Positions 32,072-42,164 of a DNA stretch of 64,000 nt are shown piece by piece. Origin of the DNA: RPQJ01 sp963706535 (GTDB lineage Bacteria > Pseudomonadota > Gammaproteobacteria > Steroidobacterales > Steroidobacteraceae); NCBI GenBank assembly GCA_963706535.1, contig CAVPMU010000002.1:496001-560000 (forward strand), read 5' to 3'. Positions within the stretch are counted from its first letter, which is position 1. Every line of letters starts with the position of its first letter. The notes below the pieces were generated by a model. It made no database searches. It worked only from the letters and a program-made list of their open reading frames with translations, and had not been told where the DNA came from. The position numbers and the translations under genes were made by a program.

Positions 32072-33907
32072 ATGAATGCGACGACTGCCATTCCCCTGCC
32101 ACTGGGGCCGCTCGATCCGGAGCGCAGCGACCTGTTGCGCCGAGTGATGGACGGGCTGCGGCCCGACAGCCTGCAGTGGCTGTCCGGGTTCGCCGCAGGC
32201 GTGGCATTCGCGCGCAGCGAGGGCAATCTCGCGCTCGCCGATCCCTTCGCGCCGCCGGCAGTAGCCGGGGCCGCGCGTCCTGAAACCTCGGCTCGTCTCG
32301 CGATCGTCTACGGCTCCCAGACCGGCAACGGCAAGCGCATCGCCGAGCGGCTCGGGCGGGCCGCGGAGTCCGCCGGACTCACGGTCCGCGTCTACGCCGC
32401 GCACGACTACCCGCTCAAGGACCTCGCGAAGGAACGGCTGCTGTCGGTCGTAATGAGCACGCACGGCGACGGCGATCCCCCCGACGACGCCCGCGGCTTC
32501 ATCGGGCACATCGCCGGCAAGCGTGCTCCGAGGCTCGACAATCTCGCCTACACCGTGCTCGCGCTCGGCGATTCGAGCTACCCGCGGTTCTGCGCGACCG
32601 GTCGCCAGGTCGACGAGCGCCTCGCGGCGCTCGGCGCGAAACGCCTCGTCGAGCGGGTGGATTGCGACGTCGATTTCGAGCGACTCGCCGTGACGTGGCT
32701 GGACCAGGTCGTCACACGCGCGCGGGACGCCCTCGGTGGACCCCAGTTCGCCACCGTGACGCCGCTGCGCCCGACCGCGCTCGCACCCCTCTACAGCCGG
32801 GAGCGGCCGTTCGCGGCGCCGGTGCTGGCCAACCAGCGCATCACCGGCCGTGATGCCTCGAAGGACGTGCGGCACCTCGAACTCTCGCTGGAAGGCTCGG
32901 GACTGCATTACCAGCCAGGCGATGCGCTCGGCGTGTGGCACGACAACCCCGCGACCGCCGTGGAGGCCGTGCTCTCGGCGCTCGGCAGCGATGGCGCCGA
33001 GCAGGTGAGCATCGACGGCAGGACCCGGAGCCTGCGCGACTGGCTGAGGTTCGACCGCGAGATCACGCGGCTCACACGGCCGTTCCTCGTCGAGCACGCC
33101 AGCCGGGCGGCGAGCGAAGAGCTGCGTGCCGTGCTGGTCCCGGGACAGGAGGAGGGACTGCGAGCAATCCTCAAGGACAGCCAGCTGGTCGACGTGCTCC
33201 GTCGCCATCCGGCCGCCTGGGAGCCCGAGCCGCTCGTGCGTGCACTGCGGCCGCTCGCCCCGCGCCTCTATTCGATTGCGTCCAGCCGCGACGCCGTCGG
33301 CGAGGAGGCGCATCTCACCGTCGCGGTGGTCGATTATGAAATCGACGGGCAGCGTCGGGTCGGCGCGGCGTCGACCCACCTTGCCGGCCTGGTCGGCGAG
33401 GATGCGACCGTGCGCGTGTTCGTCGAGCCGAACGAGCGCTTCCGCCTTCCGGCCGACCCGGCGCGCGACGTGATCATGATCGGCCCGGGGGCGGGCGTCG
33501 CACCATTCCGCGGCTTCCTGCAACAGCGGGAGGCGCAGGGCGCGACCGGACGCAACTGGCTGCTGTACGGCGCCAGGCACTTTGCGAGCGAATTCCTCTA
33601 CCAGGTCGAATGGCAGGCAGCCGTCCGCAAGGGGCTGCTGCAGCGCATGGATGTCGCCTTCTCGCGCGACTCGACGCCGCGCGCCTACGTGCAGGATCGC
33701 CTGCGCGAGGCGGGCGCGGAGGTCTATGCGTGGCTCGAGGGCGGCGCGCATGTCTACGTGTGCGGCGACGCCGAGCACATGGCGCCGGACGTCGAGGCGG
33801 CACTGGTGGAGATCATCGCGCAGCACGGCGGGCTCGAGCGCGAGCAGGCCGAGGCATACCTGCGGCGCCTGGCCAATGAGCGCCGCTATCTAAGGGACGT
33901 GTACTGA
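32072..33907 (+). CDS. cysJ: NADPH-sulfite reductase flavoprotein alpha subunit
   Basis: A 611-residue diflavin reductase that passes electrons from NADPH through FAD and FMN to CysI. An N-terminal flavodoxin domain (about 72-215) has SQTGNGKRIAERL and LALGDSSYPRFC. The FAD-binding part has PRLYSIASS, and the NADP-binding part has GPGAGVAPFRGFLQQR and YVCGDAEHMAPDVE, with the typical terminal Tyr. The ATG at 32072 gives the usual short leader found in CysJ. A TAGGAT sequence (32034-32039) could be its -10 box. It is the first gene of cysJIHG, with cysI starting one base after its stop. Confidence 0.96.
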   Translation: MNATTAIPLPLGPLDPERSDLLRRVMDGLRPDSLQWLSGFAAGVAFARSEGNLALADPFAPPAVAGAARPETSARLAIVYGSQTGNGKRIAERLGRAAESAGLTVRVYAAHDYPLKDLAKERLLSVVMSTHGDGDPPDDARGFIGHIAGKRAPRLDNLAYTVLALGDSSYPRFCATGRQVDERLAALGAKRLVERVDCDVDFERLAVTWLDQVVTRARDALGGPQFATVTPLRPTALAPLYSRERPFAAPVLANQRITGRDASKDVRHLELSLEGSGLHYQPGDALGVWHDNPATAVEAVLSALGSDGAEQVSIDGRTRSLRDWLRFDREITRLTRPFLVEHASRAASEELRAVLVPGQEEGLRAILKDSQLVDVLRRHPAAWEPEPLVRALRPLAPRLYSIASSRDAVGEEAHLTVAVVDYEIDGQRRVGAASTHLAGLVGEDATVRVFVEPNERFRLPADPARDVIMIGPGAGVAPFRGFLQQREAQGATGRNWLLYGARHFASEFLYQVEWQAAVRKGLLQRMDVAFSRDSTPRAYVQDRLREAGAEVYAWLEGGAHVYVCGDAEHMAPDVEAALVEIIAQHGGLEREQAEAYLRRLANERRYLRDVY

Positions 33908-33908
33908 C

Positions 33909-35564
33909 ATGGCCGAGCCTTCACCCGTCGAACGCATCAAGCAGGCGAGCCGGCTGCTGCGCGGCACGTTGACCGAGAGCCTGGCCGATCCGCTGACGGG
34001 CGCGATCCGCGAGGACGACACGGCGCTCATCAAGTTCCACGGCAGCTACCAGCAGGATGACCGCGACCTCCGCGAGGAGCGCCGCCAGCGCAAGCTCGAA
34101 CCCGCGTACAGCTTCATGATCCGCACGCGGCTGCCGGCCGGCGTCTGCACGCCAGCCCAGTGGCTGGCGCTCGAGGGGATCGCGCGACGCTACGGCAACG
34201 GCACGCTGAGGCTCACGACGCGCCAGGCCTTCCAGCTCCACGGCGTCATCAAGACCGAGCTCAAGGCCACCATGGCCGCGATCAACGCCACGCTGATCGA
34301 CACCATCGCGGCCTGCGGGGACGTGAACCGCAACGTGATCGCGAGCGCCAATCCGGTCGAGTCGCGCGCGCATGCCGTCGTGCACGACTGGGCGCGCAGG
34401 CTCTCCGAGCACCTGCTGCCACGCACTCGCGCCTATCACGAGGTCTGGCTCGATGGCGCGAAGGTGGCCGGCGCGGGGGAGGTTGAGCCGATCTACGGTC
34501 CGACCTACCTGCCGCGCAAGTTCAAGACGGCCATCGCCGTGCCGCCCGTGAACGACGTGGACGTGTTCGCGCACGATCTCGGGTTCATCGCGATCCTCGA
34601 GCAGGGCGAACTCACCGGGTTCAACGTCACGGCGGGTGGTGGGCTCGGCGCCTCGCACGGCGAGCCCGCGACCTTTCCGCGGCTCGCGGACGTGATCGGC
34701 TTCGTGCGGCCAGAACAGCTGCTCCCCGTCGCCGAGGCCGTGGTGACGACCCAGCGTGATTTCGGCGACCGCAGCAATCGCAAGCACTCGCGGCTCAAGT
34801 ACACGATCGACGACCGCGGCCTCGCCTGGTTCGTCGCGGAGGTCACGCGGCGGCAGGGGTTCGCGTTCGAGCCCGCGCGCCCGTTCACGTTCACGTCGAC
34901 CGGGGATCGCTTCGGCTGGGTCGATGGCCATGACGGTCGCTGGCACCTCACGCTGCGCATCGCGGCTGGTCGCGTTGCGGATACGCCCGGCGCGCGGTGG
35001 CTCACGGGCCTGCGCGAGATCGCGGGCGTGCATCGCGGCGACTTCCGGCTGACGCCCAACCAGAACCTGATCATCGCCAACGTCGAGCCTGCAGCGCGGC
35101 GGTTCATCGACGCGCTGGTGGTGCGCTACGGGCTCGATGCACATGCCCGCGCGACGCCAGTCCGCCGCGACGCGCTGGCCTGCGTCGCGCTGCCGACCTG
35201 CGCACTCGCCATGGCGGAAGCCGAGCGTTACCTGCCCGGGTTCGTCACGCGCGTGGAGGAGCGCCTCGCGGCGCACGGCCTGCGCAACGAGCCACTGGTG
35301 CTGCGCATCACGGGCTGCCCGAACGGCTGCGCCCGCCCGTATCTCGCCGAGGTCGCGCTGGTCGGCAAGGCGCCCGGGCGCTACAACCTGCATCTTGGCG
35401 GTGACGGCTGCGGCCAGCGCCTGAACCGGCTGTACCGGGAGAACATCGACGAGGCGGCGATCCTGGCCGCCCTGGACGAAGCGTTTGCGCGATTCGCCGC
35501 CGAGCGCGAGCCGCAGGAGCGCTTCGGGGATTTCGCCTGGCGCGTGGGGCTGGTGACGTCATGA
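33909..35564 (+). CDS. cysI: Sulfite reductase hemoprotein beta subunit
   Basis: A 551-residue sirohaem/4Fe-4S enzyme that reduces sulfite to sulfide with six electrons. The cluster-binding cysteines are Cys425 and Cys431 (C-x5-C, CVALPTC) and Cys470 and Cys474 (GCPNGC). Sirohaem/sulfite motifs include RLTTRQAFQLHGV and CGDVNRNVIA, with GGDGCGQRLNRLY near the end. Length is normal for CysI. It overlaps cysH by ATGA and follows cysJ, so the reductase holoenzyme and the preceding pathway step are co-expressed. Confidence 0.97.
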   Translation: MAEPSPVERIKQASRLLRGTLTESLADPLTGAIREDDTALIKFHGSYQQDDRDLREERRQRKLEPAYSFMIRTRLPAGVCTPAQWLALEGIARRYGNGTLRLTTRQAFQLHGVIKTELKATMAAINATLIDTIAACGDVNRNVIASANPVESRAHAVVHDWARRLSEHLLPRTRAYHEVWLDGAKVAGAGEVEPIYGPTYLPRKFKTAIAVPPVNDVDVFAHDLGFIAILEQGELTGFNVTAGGGLGASHGEPATFPRLADVIGFVRPEQLLPVAEAVVTTQRDFGDRSNRKHSRLKYTIDDRGLAWFVAEVTRRQGFAFEPARPFTFTSTGDRFGWVDGHDGRWHLTLRIAAGRVADTPGARWLTGLREIAGVHRGDFRLTPNQNLIIANVEPAARRFIDALVVRYGLDAHARATPVRRDALACVALPTCALAMAEAERYLPGFVTRVEERLAAHGLRNEPLVLRITGCPNGCARPYLAEVALVGKAPGRYNLHLGGDGCGQRLNRLYRENIDEAAILAALDEAFARFAAEREPQERFGDFAWRVGLVTS

Positions 35565-36292
35565 GAGCGCTCGCCTGGGACTCCGCCGTGGCATTGCATG
35601 AGCCCGCGTTGCGCGAGGAGGCCAATGCTCTGCTCGGACGCATGAGTGCGGAGGAACGGATCGCGTGGGCCCTCGAGCACCTGCCGGGCAACCACGCGTT
35701 GTCATCCAGTTTCGGAGCCCAGGCTGCCGTGTCGCTGCACCTCGTGACGCGCGCGGCACCCTCGATTCCCGTGGTGCTGATCGACACGGGCTACCTGTTC
35801 CCCGAGACCTACCGTTTCATCGACGAGCTCGCCGTGCGGCTCGAGCTCAACCTGAAGGTCTACCAGCCCTCGATGTCGCCGGCCTGGCTCGAGGCGCGCC
35901 ATGGGCGCCTGTGGGAGCAGGGCGTGGAGGGCATCGAGCGCTACAACGACCTGCGCAAGGGTGAGCCGATGCAGCGGGCACTCGAGGAACTCGGGGTCGG
36001 CAGCTGGTTCGCGGGCCTGCGACGCCAGCAAGCGCGGTCGCGCAGCACGATCCGTCCGCTCGAATACCGCCGCGGCCGCTGGAAGGTGCATCCGATCTAC
36101 GACTGGACCGATCGCCAGGTCTTCCAGTACCTGAACCGCCACGACCTGCCGTATCACCCGCTCTGGCACCAGGGCTACGTCTCGATCGGCGACTGGCACA
36201 CCACGCGCTCGCTCGCCGAGGCCGGCGACGCGGAGGCGACGCGGTTCTTCGGCCTGAAGCGCGAGTGCGGCCTGCACGGCCTCGAGGGGTAG
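35561..36292 (+). CDS. cysH: Phosphoadenylyl-sulfate (PAPS) reductase
   Basis: A 243-residue cytoplasmic enzyme reducing PAPS to sulfite with thioredoxin. It has the PP-loop-like SSSFGAQAAVSLH, DTGYLFPETYRFID, and the C-terminal catalytic motif KRECGLHG with Cys236. The paired CC...CxxC motif that binds an iron-sulfur cluster in APS reductases is absent, so PAPS is the likely substrate. That implies an APS kinase (cysC) elsewhere in the genome. The start overlaps the cysI stop by ATGA. Confidence 0.95.
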   Translation: MRALAWDSAVALHEPALREEANALLGRMSAEERIAWALEHLPGNHALSSSFGAQAAVSLHLVTRAAPSIPVVLIDTGYLFPETYRFIDELAVRLELNLKVYQPSMSPAWLEARHGRLWEQGVEGIERYNDLRKGEPMQRALEELGVGSWFAGLRRQQARSRSTIRPLEYRRGRWKVHPIYDWTDRQVFQYLNRHDLPYHPLWHQGYVSIGDWHTTRSLAEAGDAEATRFFGLKRECGLHGLEG

Positions 36293-36300
36293 GGCGACCC

Positions 36301-37707
36301 ATGCGCTACTTCCCGTTGTTCGCGGACCTGCATGGACGGCGCGTCCTCGTCGTCGGTGGTGGCGAGGTCGCCGAGCGCAAGGTGCGCCTGCTGCTCGAGG
36401 CCGGTGCGCAGGTCGACGTGGTGGCGCCCGAGATCACCGCGTGGCTCGCGTCACGGGAGAAAGTCTCCTGGCTCGCGCCCGCATTGGACGAGCGGGCCCT
36501 CGACGGCGCCATCCTCGTCATCGCGGCCACCGACGACGCTGCGGCCAACGCCCGCGTGGCGACCGCGGCCCGCGCCCGCAACGTGCTCGCCAACGTGGTC
36601 GACGATGCGGAACTCTCGAGCTTCATCGTCCCCGCCGTCGTCGACCGATCGCCGCTGGTCGTGGCCATCTCGACGGGAGGCGCGGCGCCGGTGCTGGCCC
36701 GCCTGTTGCGCGAGCGGATCGAAGTGATGATCGACGAGTCGTTCGGATCGCTCGCCGCGCTGCTCGAACGCTGGCGTGCGCGCATCAAGTCGGCATTCCC
36801 GCAGCTCGGCGCGCGCCGGCGCTTCTACGAGGCCGTCGTGCGTGGCGAGACGGCGCGATCCCTGCGTGCCGGCCGCGGGGCGGAGGCGGAGCGCGAGATC
36901 GCCCGGCTGGTGGAGAGACCCGCGGTCGCAGTGCCAGGCTCGGTCGTCCTCGTCGGTGCGGGCCCCGGCGACCCGGGCCTCCTGACCTTGAATGCGCTGC
37001 GGGCGTTGCAGGAAGCGGATGTCATCCTGCACGACCGGTTGGTTTCCGACGCCGTGCTCGCGCTGGCGCGCCGCGATGCGACACGCATCCCGGTCGGCAA
37101 GGCCGCGCGTGGGCACTCCGTCGCGCAGGACGCCATCCACGGGTTGATGCTCGAGCACGCGCGGGCCGGCCGGCGCGTGGTGCGCCTGAAGGGCGGCGAC
37201 CCGTTCATTTTCGGTCGTGGCGGCGAGGAGCTGGAATTCCTCAAGGCCCACGGCATCGCGTACGAGGTCGTTCCGGGAATCACCGCAGCGGTCGCCTGCA
37301 GCGCCTACGCGGGCATTCCACTCACGCATCGTGATCACGCGCAGTCGGTGCGCTTCGTGACCGCCCATTGCAACGCATCCGTCGACGCGCTCGACTGGCA
37401 CGCGCTCGCCCAGGACCGGCAGACGCTCGCGTTCTACATGGGAGTCGCTGGACTCGCGACGATCGGCAGTCGGTTGGTCCGGCACGGTCGCGCCCCGGCA
37501 ACGCCCGTCGCCATCGTCGAGAACGGCTCGCGGCCCGAGCAACGCGTGACCGTGGCCCGACTCGATGAACTCGATCAGGTAGCGGCCGGCGGGGACATCC
37601 GGTCCCCGGCCCTGGTGATCGTCGGCGAGGTCGCCGCGCTCGCCACCGATTTCAGTTGGTTCGGGCAGGTTCCACGACCCTGGACCTCGGTGCGCGCTGC
37701 GGCCTGA
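36301..37707 (+). CDS. cysG: Sirohaem synthase, fused CysG
   Basis: A 468-residue trifunctional enzyme making the sirohaem cofactor of CysI. Residues 1-200 are the precorrin-2 dehydrogenase/ferrochelatase part (RYFPLFADLHGRRVLVVGGGEVAERKVRLLLEAGA). Residues about 215-460 are uroporphyrinogen-III C-methyltransferase (VVLVGAGPGDPGLLTLNALRAL, RLKGGDPFIFGRGGEE, VPGITAAVACSAYAGIPLTHRD, TLAFYMGV). It begins 8 bases after cysH and closes the sulfate-assimilation operon. Its last 56 bases overlap the end of the convergent TonB-dependent receptor gene. Confidence 0.96.
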   Translation: MRYFPLFADLHGRRVLVVGGGEVAERKVRLLLEAGAQVDVVAPEITAWLASREKVSWLAPALDERALDGAILVIAATDDAAANARVATAARARNVLANVVDDAELSSFIVPAVVDRSPLVVAISTGGAAPVLARLLRERIEVMIDESFGSLAALLERWRARIKSAFPQLGARRRFYEAVVRGETARSLRAGRGAEAEREIARLVERPAVAVPGSVVLVGAGPGDPGLLTLNALRALQEADVILHDRLVSDAVLALARRDATRIPVGKAARGHSVAQDAIHGLMLEHARAGRRVVRLKGGDPFIFGRGGEELEFLKAHGIAYEVVPGITAAVACSAYAGIPLTHRDHAQSVRFVTAHCNASVDALDWHALAQDRQTLAFYMGVAGLATIGSRLVRHGRAPATPVAIVENGSRPEQRVTVARLDELDQVAAGGDIRSPALVIVGEVAALATDFSWFGQVPRPWTSVRAAA

Positions 37708-39829
37708 AGTCGCTGCGCTGGCGGTTCCAGGCCAGCTCGGCGAACAGGGCACGGCCCCGGCCGGGAAAATAACGATAGTTGCCGAATGCGTAGTCGGCGC
37801 GGTCGGCATAGTCGCGATCGAGCGCATTGTCGAGCCGCACTGCCAGCGTCCAGCGCGGCGACACATCCAAGCTCGCGCGCAGGTTCAGCAGCTCGTGCCC
37901 GGAGTAGCGGTGCTGGTTGGACGCGTCGAGCCAGTACTCGCCGACGGACAGCCACTCGGCCTCGAGCGCGAGCCGGTCCACCGGCGTCCAGTCGATCGCC
38001 GCGCGGTGGACGTTGCGCGGCGCGGTGTCCACGTCGTTGCCGCGGACGATGGCCTCGCCGCCCTCGACCGCGCGCGAGAACTCGTAGCGATGGCGGGCAT
38101 GGGTGCCCGATGCCGTGAGTTCGAGCCCGCCCACCGGCCGGAAGCGCAGCTCGTACTCCACGCCCCGGTGTGACGTGCGTCCACTGCCGACGTTGAAGCC
38201 GCTCGATTCGCGCAGGATGACGTTCGCCTTGTCCATGTCGAACAGTGCGAGTGCGACGTCGACGGCGGGCCATGAGCCCTTGACACCCAGTTCCAGCGAA
38301 TCGAGCCGCTCGGAGTCGAGGTCGGCCACGTCCTGCTGGCGCTGCAGCCGATAGAGCTCCGTCATCTCCGGCGGACGGAATCCGCGCGAGGCATTGGCGT
38401 AGGCGACCAGTCCGTCCGCGACCTCGAAGCTCACGGCGAGCTTCGGCGCGAGGTCGCGGAACGTGTCGCGCCGGTCGGCCGGGCGGCTGTACAGGCAGCC
38501 CGTCGCGCCGCAGGGCACGCCGTCCTCGTCCGTGTTACCGCTCAGCATCCGGTTGTCGTAGTCGTAGGCGACGTACTCCCCCCGCAGGCCTGCAGTGACG
38601 CGCCAGCGCTCCGACAGTCGTCGCTCCACGTGGCCGTAGAGCGCAGCCACTTGTGACGACACCTCGTAGTCGTAATGCCGGCCGGCCGGGCGGATGGCAT
38701 TCGCCGCCGGCGACCCGTCGGTCGTCGGGCCGTCCTGCTCCTCGAGCAGGAACGAGTCCGCGAGTTCGAGGTCGAGACCGGTCGTGACGGTCCAGCCGGT
38801 CGCAGCCTCCCAGGCGAGGCTCGCCATCAGGCCGGCGCTTTCCTGTCCGTTGCGCTCGAGCGGCTTGCCGAGCAGGAAATGCTGCAGGAACTCCATGCGC
38901 GAGCTGCGCAGGTAGGGACGCAATTCGAGGACCGCCGTGCCAGGGACCGCAGGCTGCACGAGGCCCGTGAGGCGGACGGCATGAACGTCCCGATACGCCT
39001 CCGGGTCAAGGTTCTGGCGGCTCGTCGCCTCGTCGCGGTAGGCACCGGCACCGAGGATGAACCCGGCGGTCTCCTGTTCGAGCGTCGTCGCGGCAAGGTC
39101 CACGCGGGCCGGTGCGCCGCGCCAGTCACCCGCCAGCGTGACGTTGAGCTTGGCCTCGTCGTGGCCGGACTCCCGTCGCCAGCCACCGTCGTGCGCATAG
39201 AGCGCCGCGACACCGAGCCGGGCGCGCTCGCCGTCGAGCCGGCCGGCGAGCTTCGCGCGACCGTAGTTCGCAGGACCAGCCTCGAGGGCCGCCTGCAGCT
39301 CCGGACGCTCCTCTGGTGCAGCTTGCAGCACGTTGACCATGCCGTGCATCGCGCTCGATCCGTAGAGTGCGGTGCCCGGCCCGCGCAGGACCTCGATCGT
39401 GCGTGCCTGCTCGGTGTTGACCTCGAGCAGTTCGTTGACGTTGCAGAAGCCGACGGGCCGGATCGGGACCCCGTTCTCGAGGAACAGGAAGGCGCCGCAG
39501 GAGCCCGCGCCGGTGAGCACCGGCGAGCGGATCGCGGTGAGGCTCTCCTGGCCGCTGCCCCGCTGGATCATCACGCCGGGCGCGCGATTCAGGATCTCCG
39601 AGTGATGCGTCGGGCCGACCAGTGCGATGGCGCCGGGACCGAGCGATCCCAGGCTGAGTGGAACGGACAGTGTCGGCACGGGCCGGCGCGTGGCGGTGAC
39701 GACGATCTCCTCGAGCTTCGTCGCGGTCGCCGCCGCACTCGCCAGGCCCGCGAACAGGGCTGCGGCCAACGACCCGGCGACACGCGATCGGCGGCGTGCG
39801 CAGGGCGAGTCCGGCGGGTGATGGGTCAT
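37652..39829 (-). CDS. TonB-dependent outer-membrane receptor
   Basis: A 725-residue protein with a signal peptide (to about residue 33), a TonB-box-like EEIVVTATRR, a plug domain (about 50-165; SLTAIRSPVLTGAGSCGAFLFLENGVPIRPVGFCNVNELL, IEVLRGPGTALYGSSAMHGMVNV) and a C-terminal 22-strand barrel. Two cysteines in the plug (GSCGAF and GFCNV) could form a disulfide. The barrel strand FAELAWNRQ is followed by about 20 extra residues that lie antisense to the end of cysG, so the true barrel end is slightly upstream of the stop. Ligand unknown; closeness to cys genes may hint at a sulfur- or tetrapyrrole-related substrate, but this is weak. Confidence 0.92.
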   Translation of the reverse strand: MTHHPPDSPCARRRSRVAGSLAAALFAGLASAAATATKLEEIVVTATRRPVPTLSVPLSLGSLGPGAIALVGPTHHSEILNRAPGVMIQRGSGQESLTAIRSPVLTGAGSCGAFLFLENGVPIRPVGFCNVNELLEVNTEQARTIEVLRGPGTALYGSSAMHGMVNVLQAAPEERPELQAALEAGPANYGRAKLAGRLDGERARLGVAALYAHDGGWRRESGHDEAKLNVTLAGDWRGAPARVDLAATTLEQETAGFILGAGAYRDEATSRQNLDPEAYRDVHAVRLTGLVQPAVPGTAVLELRPYLRSSRMEFLQHFLLGKPLERNGQESAGLMASLAWEAATGWTVTTGLDLELADSFLLEEQDGPTTDGSPAANAIRPAGRHYDYEVSSQVAALYGHVERRLSERWRVTAGLRGEYVAYDYDNRMLSGNTDEDGVPCGATGCLYSRPADRRDTFRDLAPKLAVSFEVADGLVAYANASRGFRPPEMTELYRLQRQQDVADLDSERLDSLELGVKGSWPAVDVALALFDMDKANVILRESSGFNVGSGRTSHRGVEYELRFRPVGGLELTASGTHARHRYEFSRAVEGGEAIVRGNDVDTAPRNVHRAAIDWTPVDRLALEAEWLSVGEYWLDASNQHRYSGHELLNLRASLDVSPRWTLAVRLDNALDRDYADRADYAFGNYRYFPGRGRALFAELAWNRQRSDFRPQRAPRSRVVEPARTN

Positions 39830-39906
39830 CGCGGCGTGCGTTCCCGTGGGGACGACCCGGGATTATCCAACATCTTGCTAGTATCCCGGCCACGCGTAGG
39901 GGGACG

Positions 39907-42144
39907 ATGCCCATGCTGACTCGATGGTTGCCGATGCTGGCTTGCCTGTGTGCCTTCCTGCCGCGACCGATGCTGGCGGCCGAAGCCGTCGCTGCACCTG
40001 CCGCGGACGGTGAGCGCCTGCGCATCGGCCTCGTGCTGAGCGGCGGTGGCGCGCGCGGCGCGGCCCATGTCGGCGTCCTCCGCGCGCTGGAGGAAATGCG
40101 CATCCCGATCGATGCGGTGGCCGGGACCAGCATGGGCGCGGTCGTCGGAGGGCTGTACTCAGCGGGCCTGAGCGGTGGCGAGATCGCGAAGGTCTTCGGC
40201 GCGCTCGACTGGCAGGACCTGTTTCAGGACCGTGCGCCGCGGGGCGACCTGGTCTACCGGCGCAAGCAGGACGACCGCAACTTCCTGGCACGCACCTCGC
40301 TCGGCCTGCGGGGCGGCGAGGGCGTCGTGCTGCCGCTCGGCCTGGTACAGGGCCAGAAGATCTCGCAGGTGCTGCGCAAGGCAACGCTGCGGGTGGCGGA
40401 CGTGCAGGATTTCGACGAGTTGCCGACGCCGTTCCGGGCGCTCGCGACCGACCTGGAATCCGGGGAGGCCGTCGTGCTGCGCTCGGGAGACCTGGTCACC
40501 GTGATGCGGGCCAGCATGTCCGCGCCCGGGGTCCTGGCCCCCGTCGAGGTCGGGGGGCGCCTGCTGGTGGACGGCGGGCTGGTGGACAACCTGCCCGTGG
40601 GCCTCGCGCGCGAGATGGGCGTCGACGTGCTGATCGCCGTGGACGTGAGCTTCCCGCTCGCGACGCGCGAGGGGCTCGAGTCGCCGCTCGATGTCACCAA
40701 CCAGATGGTGGCAATCATGGTGCGCAGGGGTACGGCCGCCTCGCGTGCGAAGCTCACGAACCGCGACGTGCTGATCGAGCCCGATCTCGGGCGAATGACT
40801 TCGGTGGACTTCGCACGCGTGCCGCTGGTGATCATGGCGGGCGAGTCGGCACCGGAGCGCGCACGCGGCCGCCTCGCCGAGCTGGCGATGCCCGAGGAGC
40901 AATACGCGGCCTACCTCGCGGCTCGCCGCCGGCAGCACGACCCGGAGGCGCGCATGGCCTCCGTGCGCGCCGGGCCGCGCTCGCAGGCCGACGCCCGGCG
41001 TGTCGAGGCGGTCTTCGGCGACCTCGCGGGCCAGCCCTTCGACATCGGCGAGGTGCAACGCAGGCTCAATCGGCAGTACGGGCTCGATCGCTACGAGTCG
41101 GTCGACTACCGCATCGTGCACCAGGACGGCGAGGAGGGCCTCGAGGTCGACCTGCGGCGCAAGTCCTGGGGGCCGAGCTTCCTGCGGCTCGGCGTGAACG
41201 TGGAGCACGACTTCGACGGCGGCGCCGTCGGCAACGCGGGCGCACGGTTCCTCATGACGAGCGTCAATGCGTTCGACGCGGAGTGGCTCACCGATTTCCA
41301 GATCGGCGAGGAGCCGAAGCTCGTCACGGAGTTCTTCCAGCCGCTCTCGCTCTCCCGCGACTTCTTCGTCGCGCCGCAACTGCGCCACGAGCTGCAGGTG
41401 CGCCAGGAGTTCGAGGACGGCCATCGCGTCGCGCGCTACCGCAGCCGCGACTCGGAGGTCTCGCTCGCGCTCGGCGCAGAGCTGGAGAACTGGGGCGAGG
41501 TGCGCGTCGGATTGCGGCGTGGCGACGGCAGCCAGCGCGTGCTGGTCGGCGATCCCGCACTGCCGGAGTACACCTACGACATCGGCGCGGCCTTCGTGCA
41601 GTTCGGCTACGACCGGCTCGACAGCGCCTACTTCCCCAAGCACGGGCAGGCCTTCCGTGCCAGCTGGCAGGGCGAGCGCGACTCGCTGGGTGCGAGCCTA
41701 GATGCCGACATCGTCGAGGCATCCTGGCAGATCGCGCGCTCGATCGATCGCTACAGCCTGCACTTCTCGATCGAAGGCGGCTCGGCGCTCGACGATCGGG
41801 TCGTGTCGCCACAGGAACTGTTCACCCTGGGGGGATTCCTGGACCTGTCCGGACTGCCGGCGGACTCGCTGACCGGCACCCAGTACGGCATCGTGCGGAC
41901 CGTCCTGTACCGGCGCGTGAGCCGGGGCGGCACCGGTTTCTTCGAGTTTCCGGCGTATCTCGGCGTGTCGCTCGAGGCCGGCAACGTCTGGGCGACGCGT
42001 GACGACGTGGACTTTGGCCGGCTCGAGACCGCCGGCAGCCTGTTCTTCGGCGCCGAGAGCCCGATCGGCCCGCTCTACATCGCCGCCGGGTTCGGGGAGG
42101 AGGGTGCCGCCGCGTTCTACCTGATGCTCGGCAAGACCTTCTGA
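39907..42144 (+). CDS. PlpD-type patatin phospholipase with POTRA and outer-membrane barrel (type Vd autotransporter-like)
   Basis: A 745-residue exported protein with a signal peptide (residues 1-25). Residues 38-270 form a patatin domain: oxyanion loop SGGGARGAAHVGV, nucleophile elbow GTSMG with Ser75, and the dyad aspartate Asp222 in DGGLVDN. Residues about 350-410 resemble a POTRA domain (QPFDIGEVQRRLNRQYG), followed by a 16-strand BamA-like barrel ending MLGKTF. This order matches Pseudomonas PlpD. The lipase is expected to be delivered through or held at the outer membrane. The gene is divergent from the TonB-dependent receptor across 77 bases. Confidence 0.93.
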   Translation: MPMLTRWLPMLACLCAFLPRPMLAAEAVAAPAADGERLRIGLVLSGGGARGAAHVGVLRALEEMRIPIDAVAGTSMGAVVGGLYSAGLSGGEIAKVFGALDWQDLFQDRAPRGDLVYRRKQDDRNFLARTSLGLRGGEGVVLPLGLVQGQKISQVLRKATLRVADVQDFDELPTPFRALATDLESGEAVVLRSGDLVTVMRASMSAPGVLAPVEVGGRLLVDGGLVDNLPVGLAREMGVDVLIAVDVSFPLATREGLESPLDVTNQMVAIMVRRGTAASRAKLTNRDVLIEPDLGRMTSVDFARVPLVIMAGESAPERARGRLAELAMPEEQYAAYLAARRRQHDPEARMASVRAGPRSQADARRVEAVFGDLAGQPFDIGEVQRRLNRQYGLDRYESVDYRIVHQDGEEGLEVDLRRKSWGPSFLRLGVNVEHDFDGGAVGNAGARFLMTSVNAFDAEWLTDFQIGEEPKLVTEFFQPLSLSRDFFVAPQLRHELQVRQEFEDGHRVARYRSRDSEVSLALGAELENWGEVRVGLRRGDGSQRVLVGDPALPEYTYDIGAAFVQFGYDRLDSAYFPKHGQAFRASWQGERDSLGASLDADIVEASWQIARSIDRYSLHFSIEGGSALDDRVVSPQELFTLGGFLDLSGLPADSLTGTQYGIVRTVLYRRVSRGGTGFFEFPAYLGVSLEAGNVWATRDDVDFGRLETAGSLFFGAESPIGPLYIAAGFGEEGAAAFYLMLGKTF

Positions 42145-42164
42145 GCCGCCGGCGTCGCTCGCGT

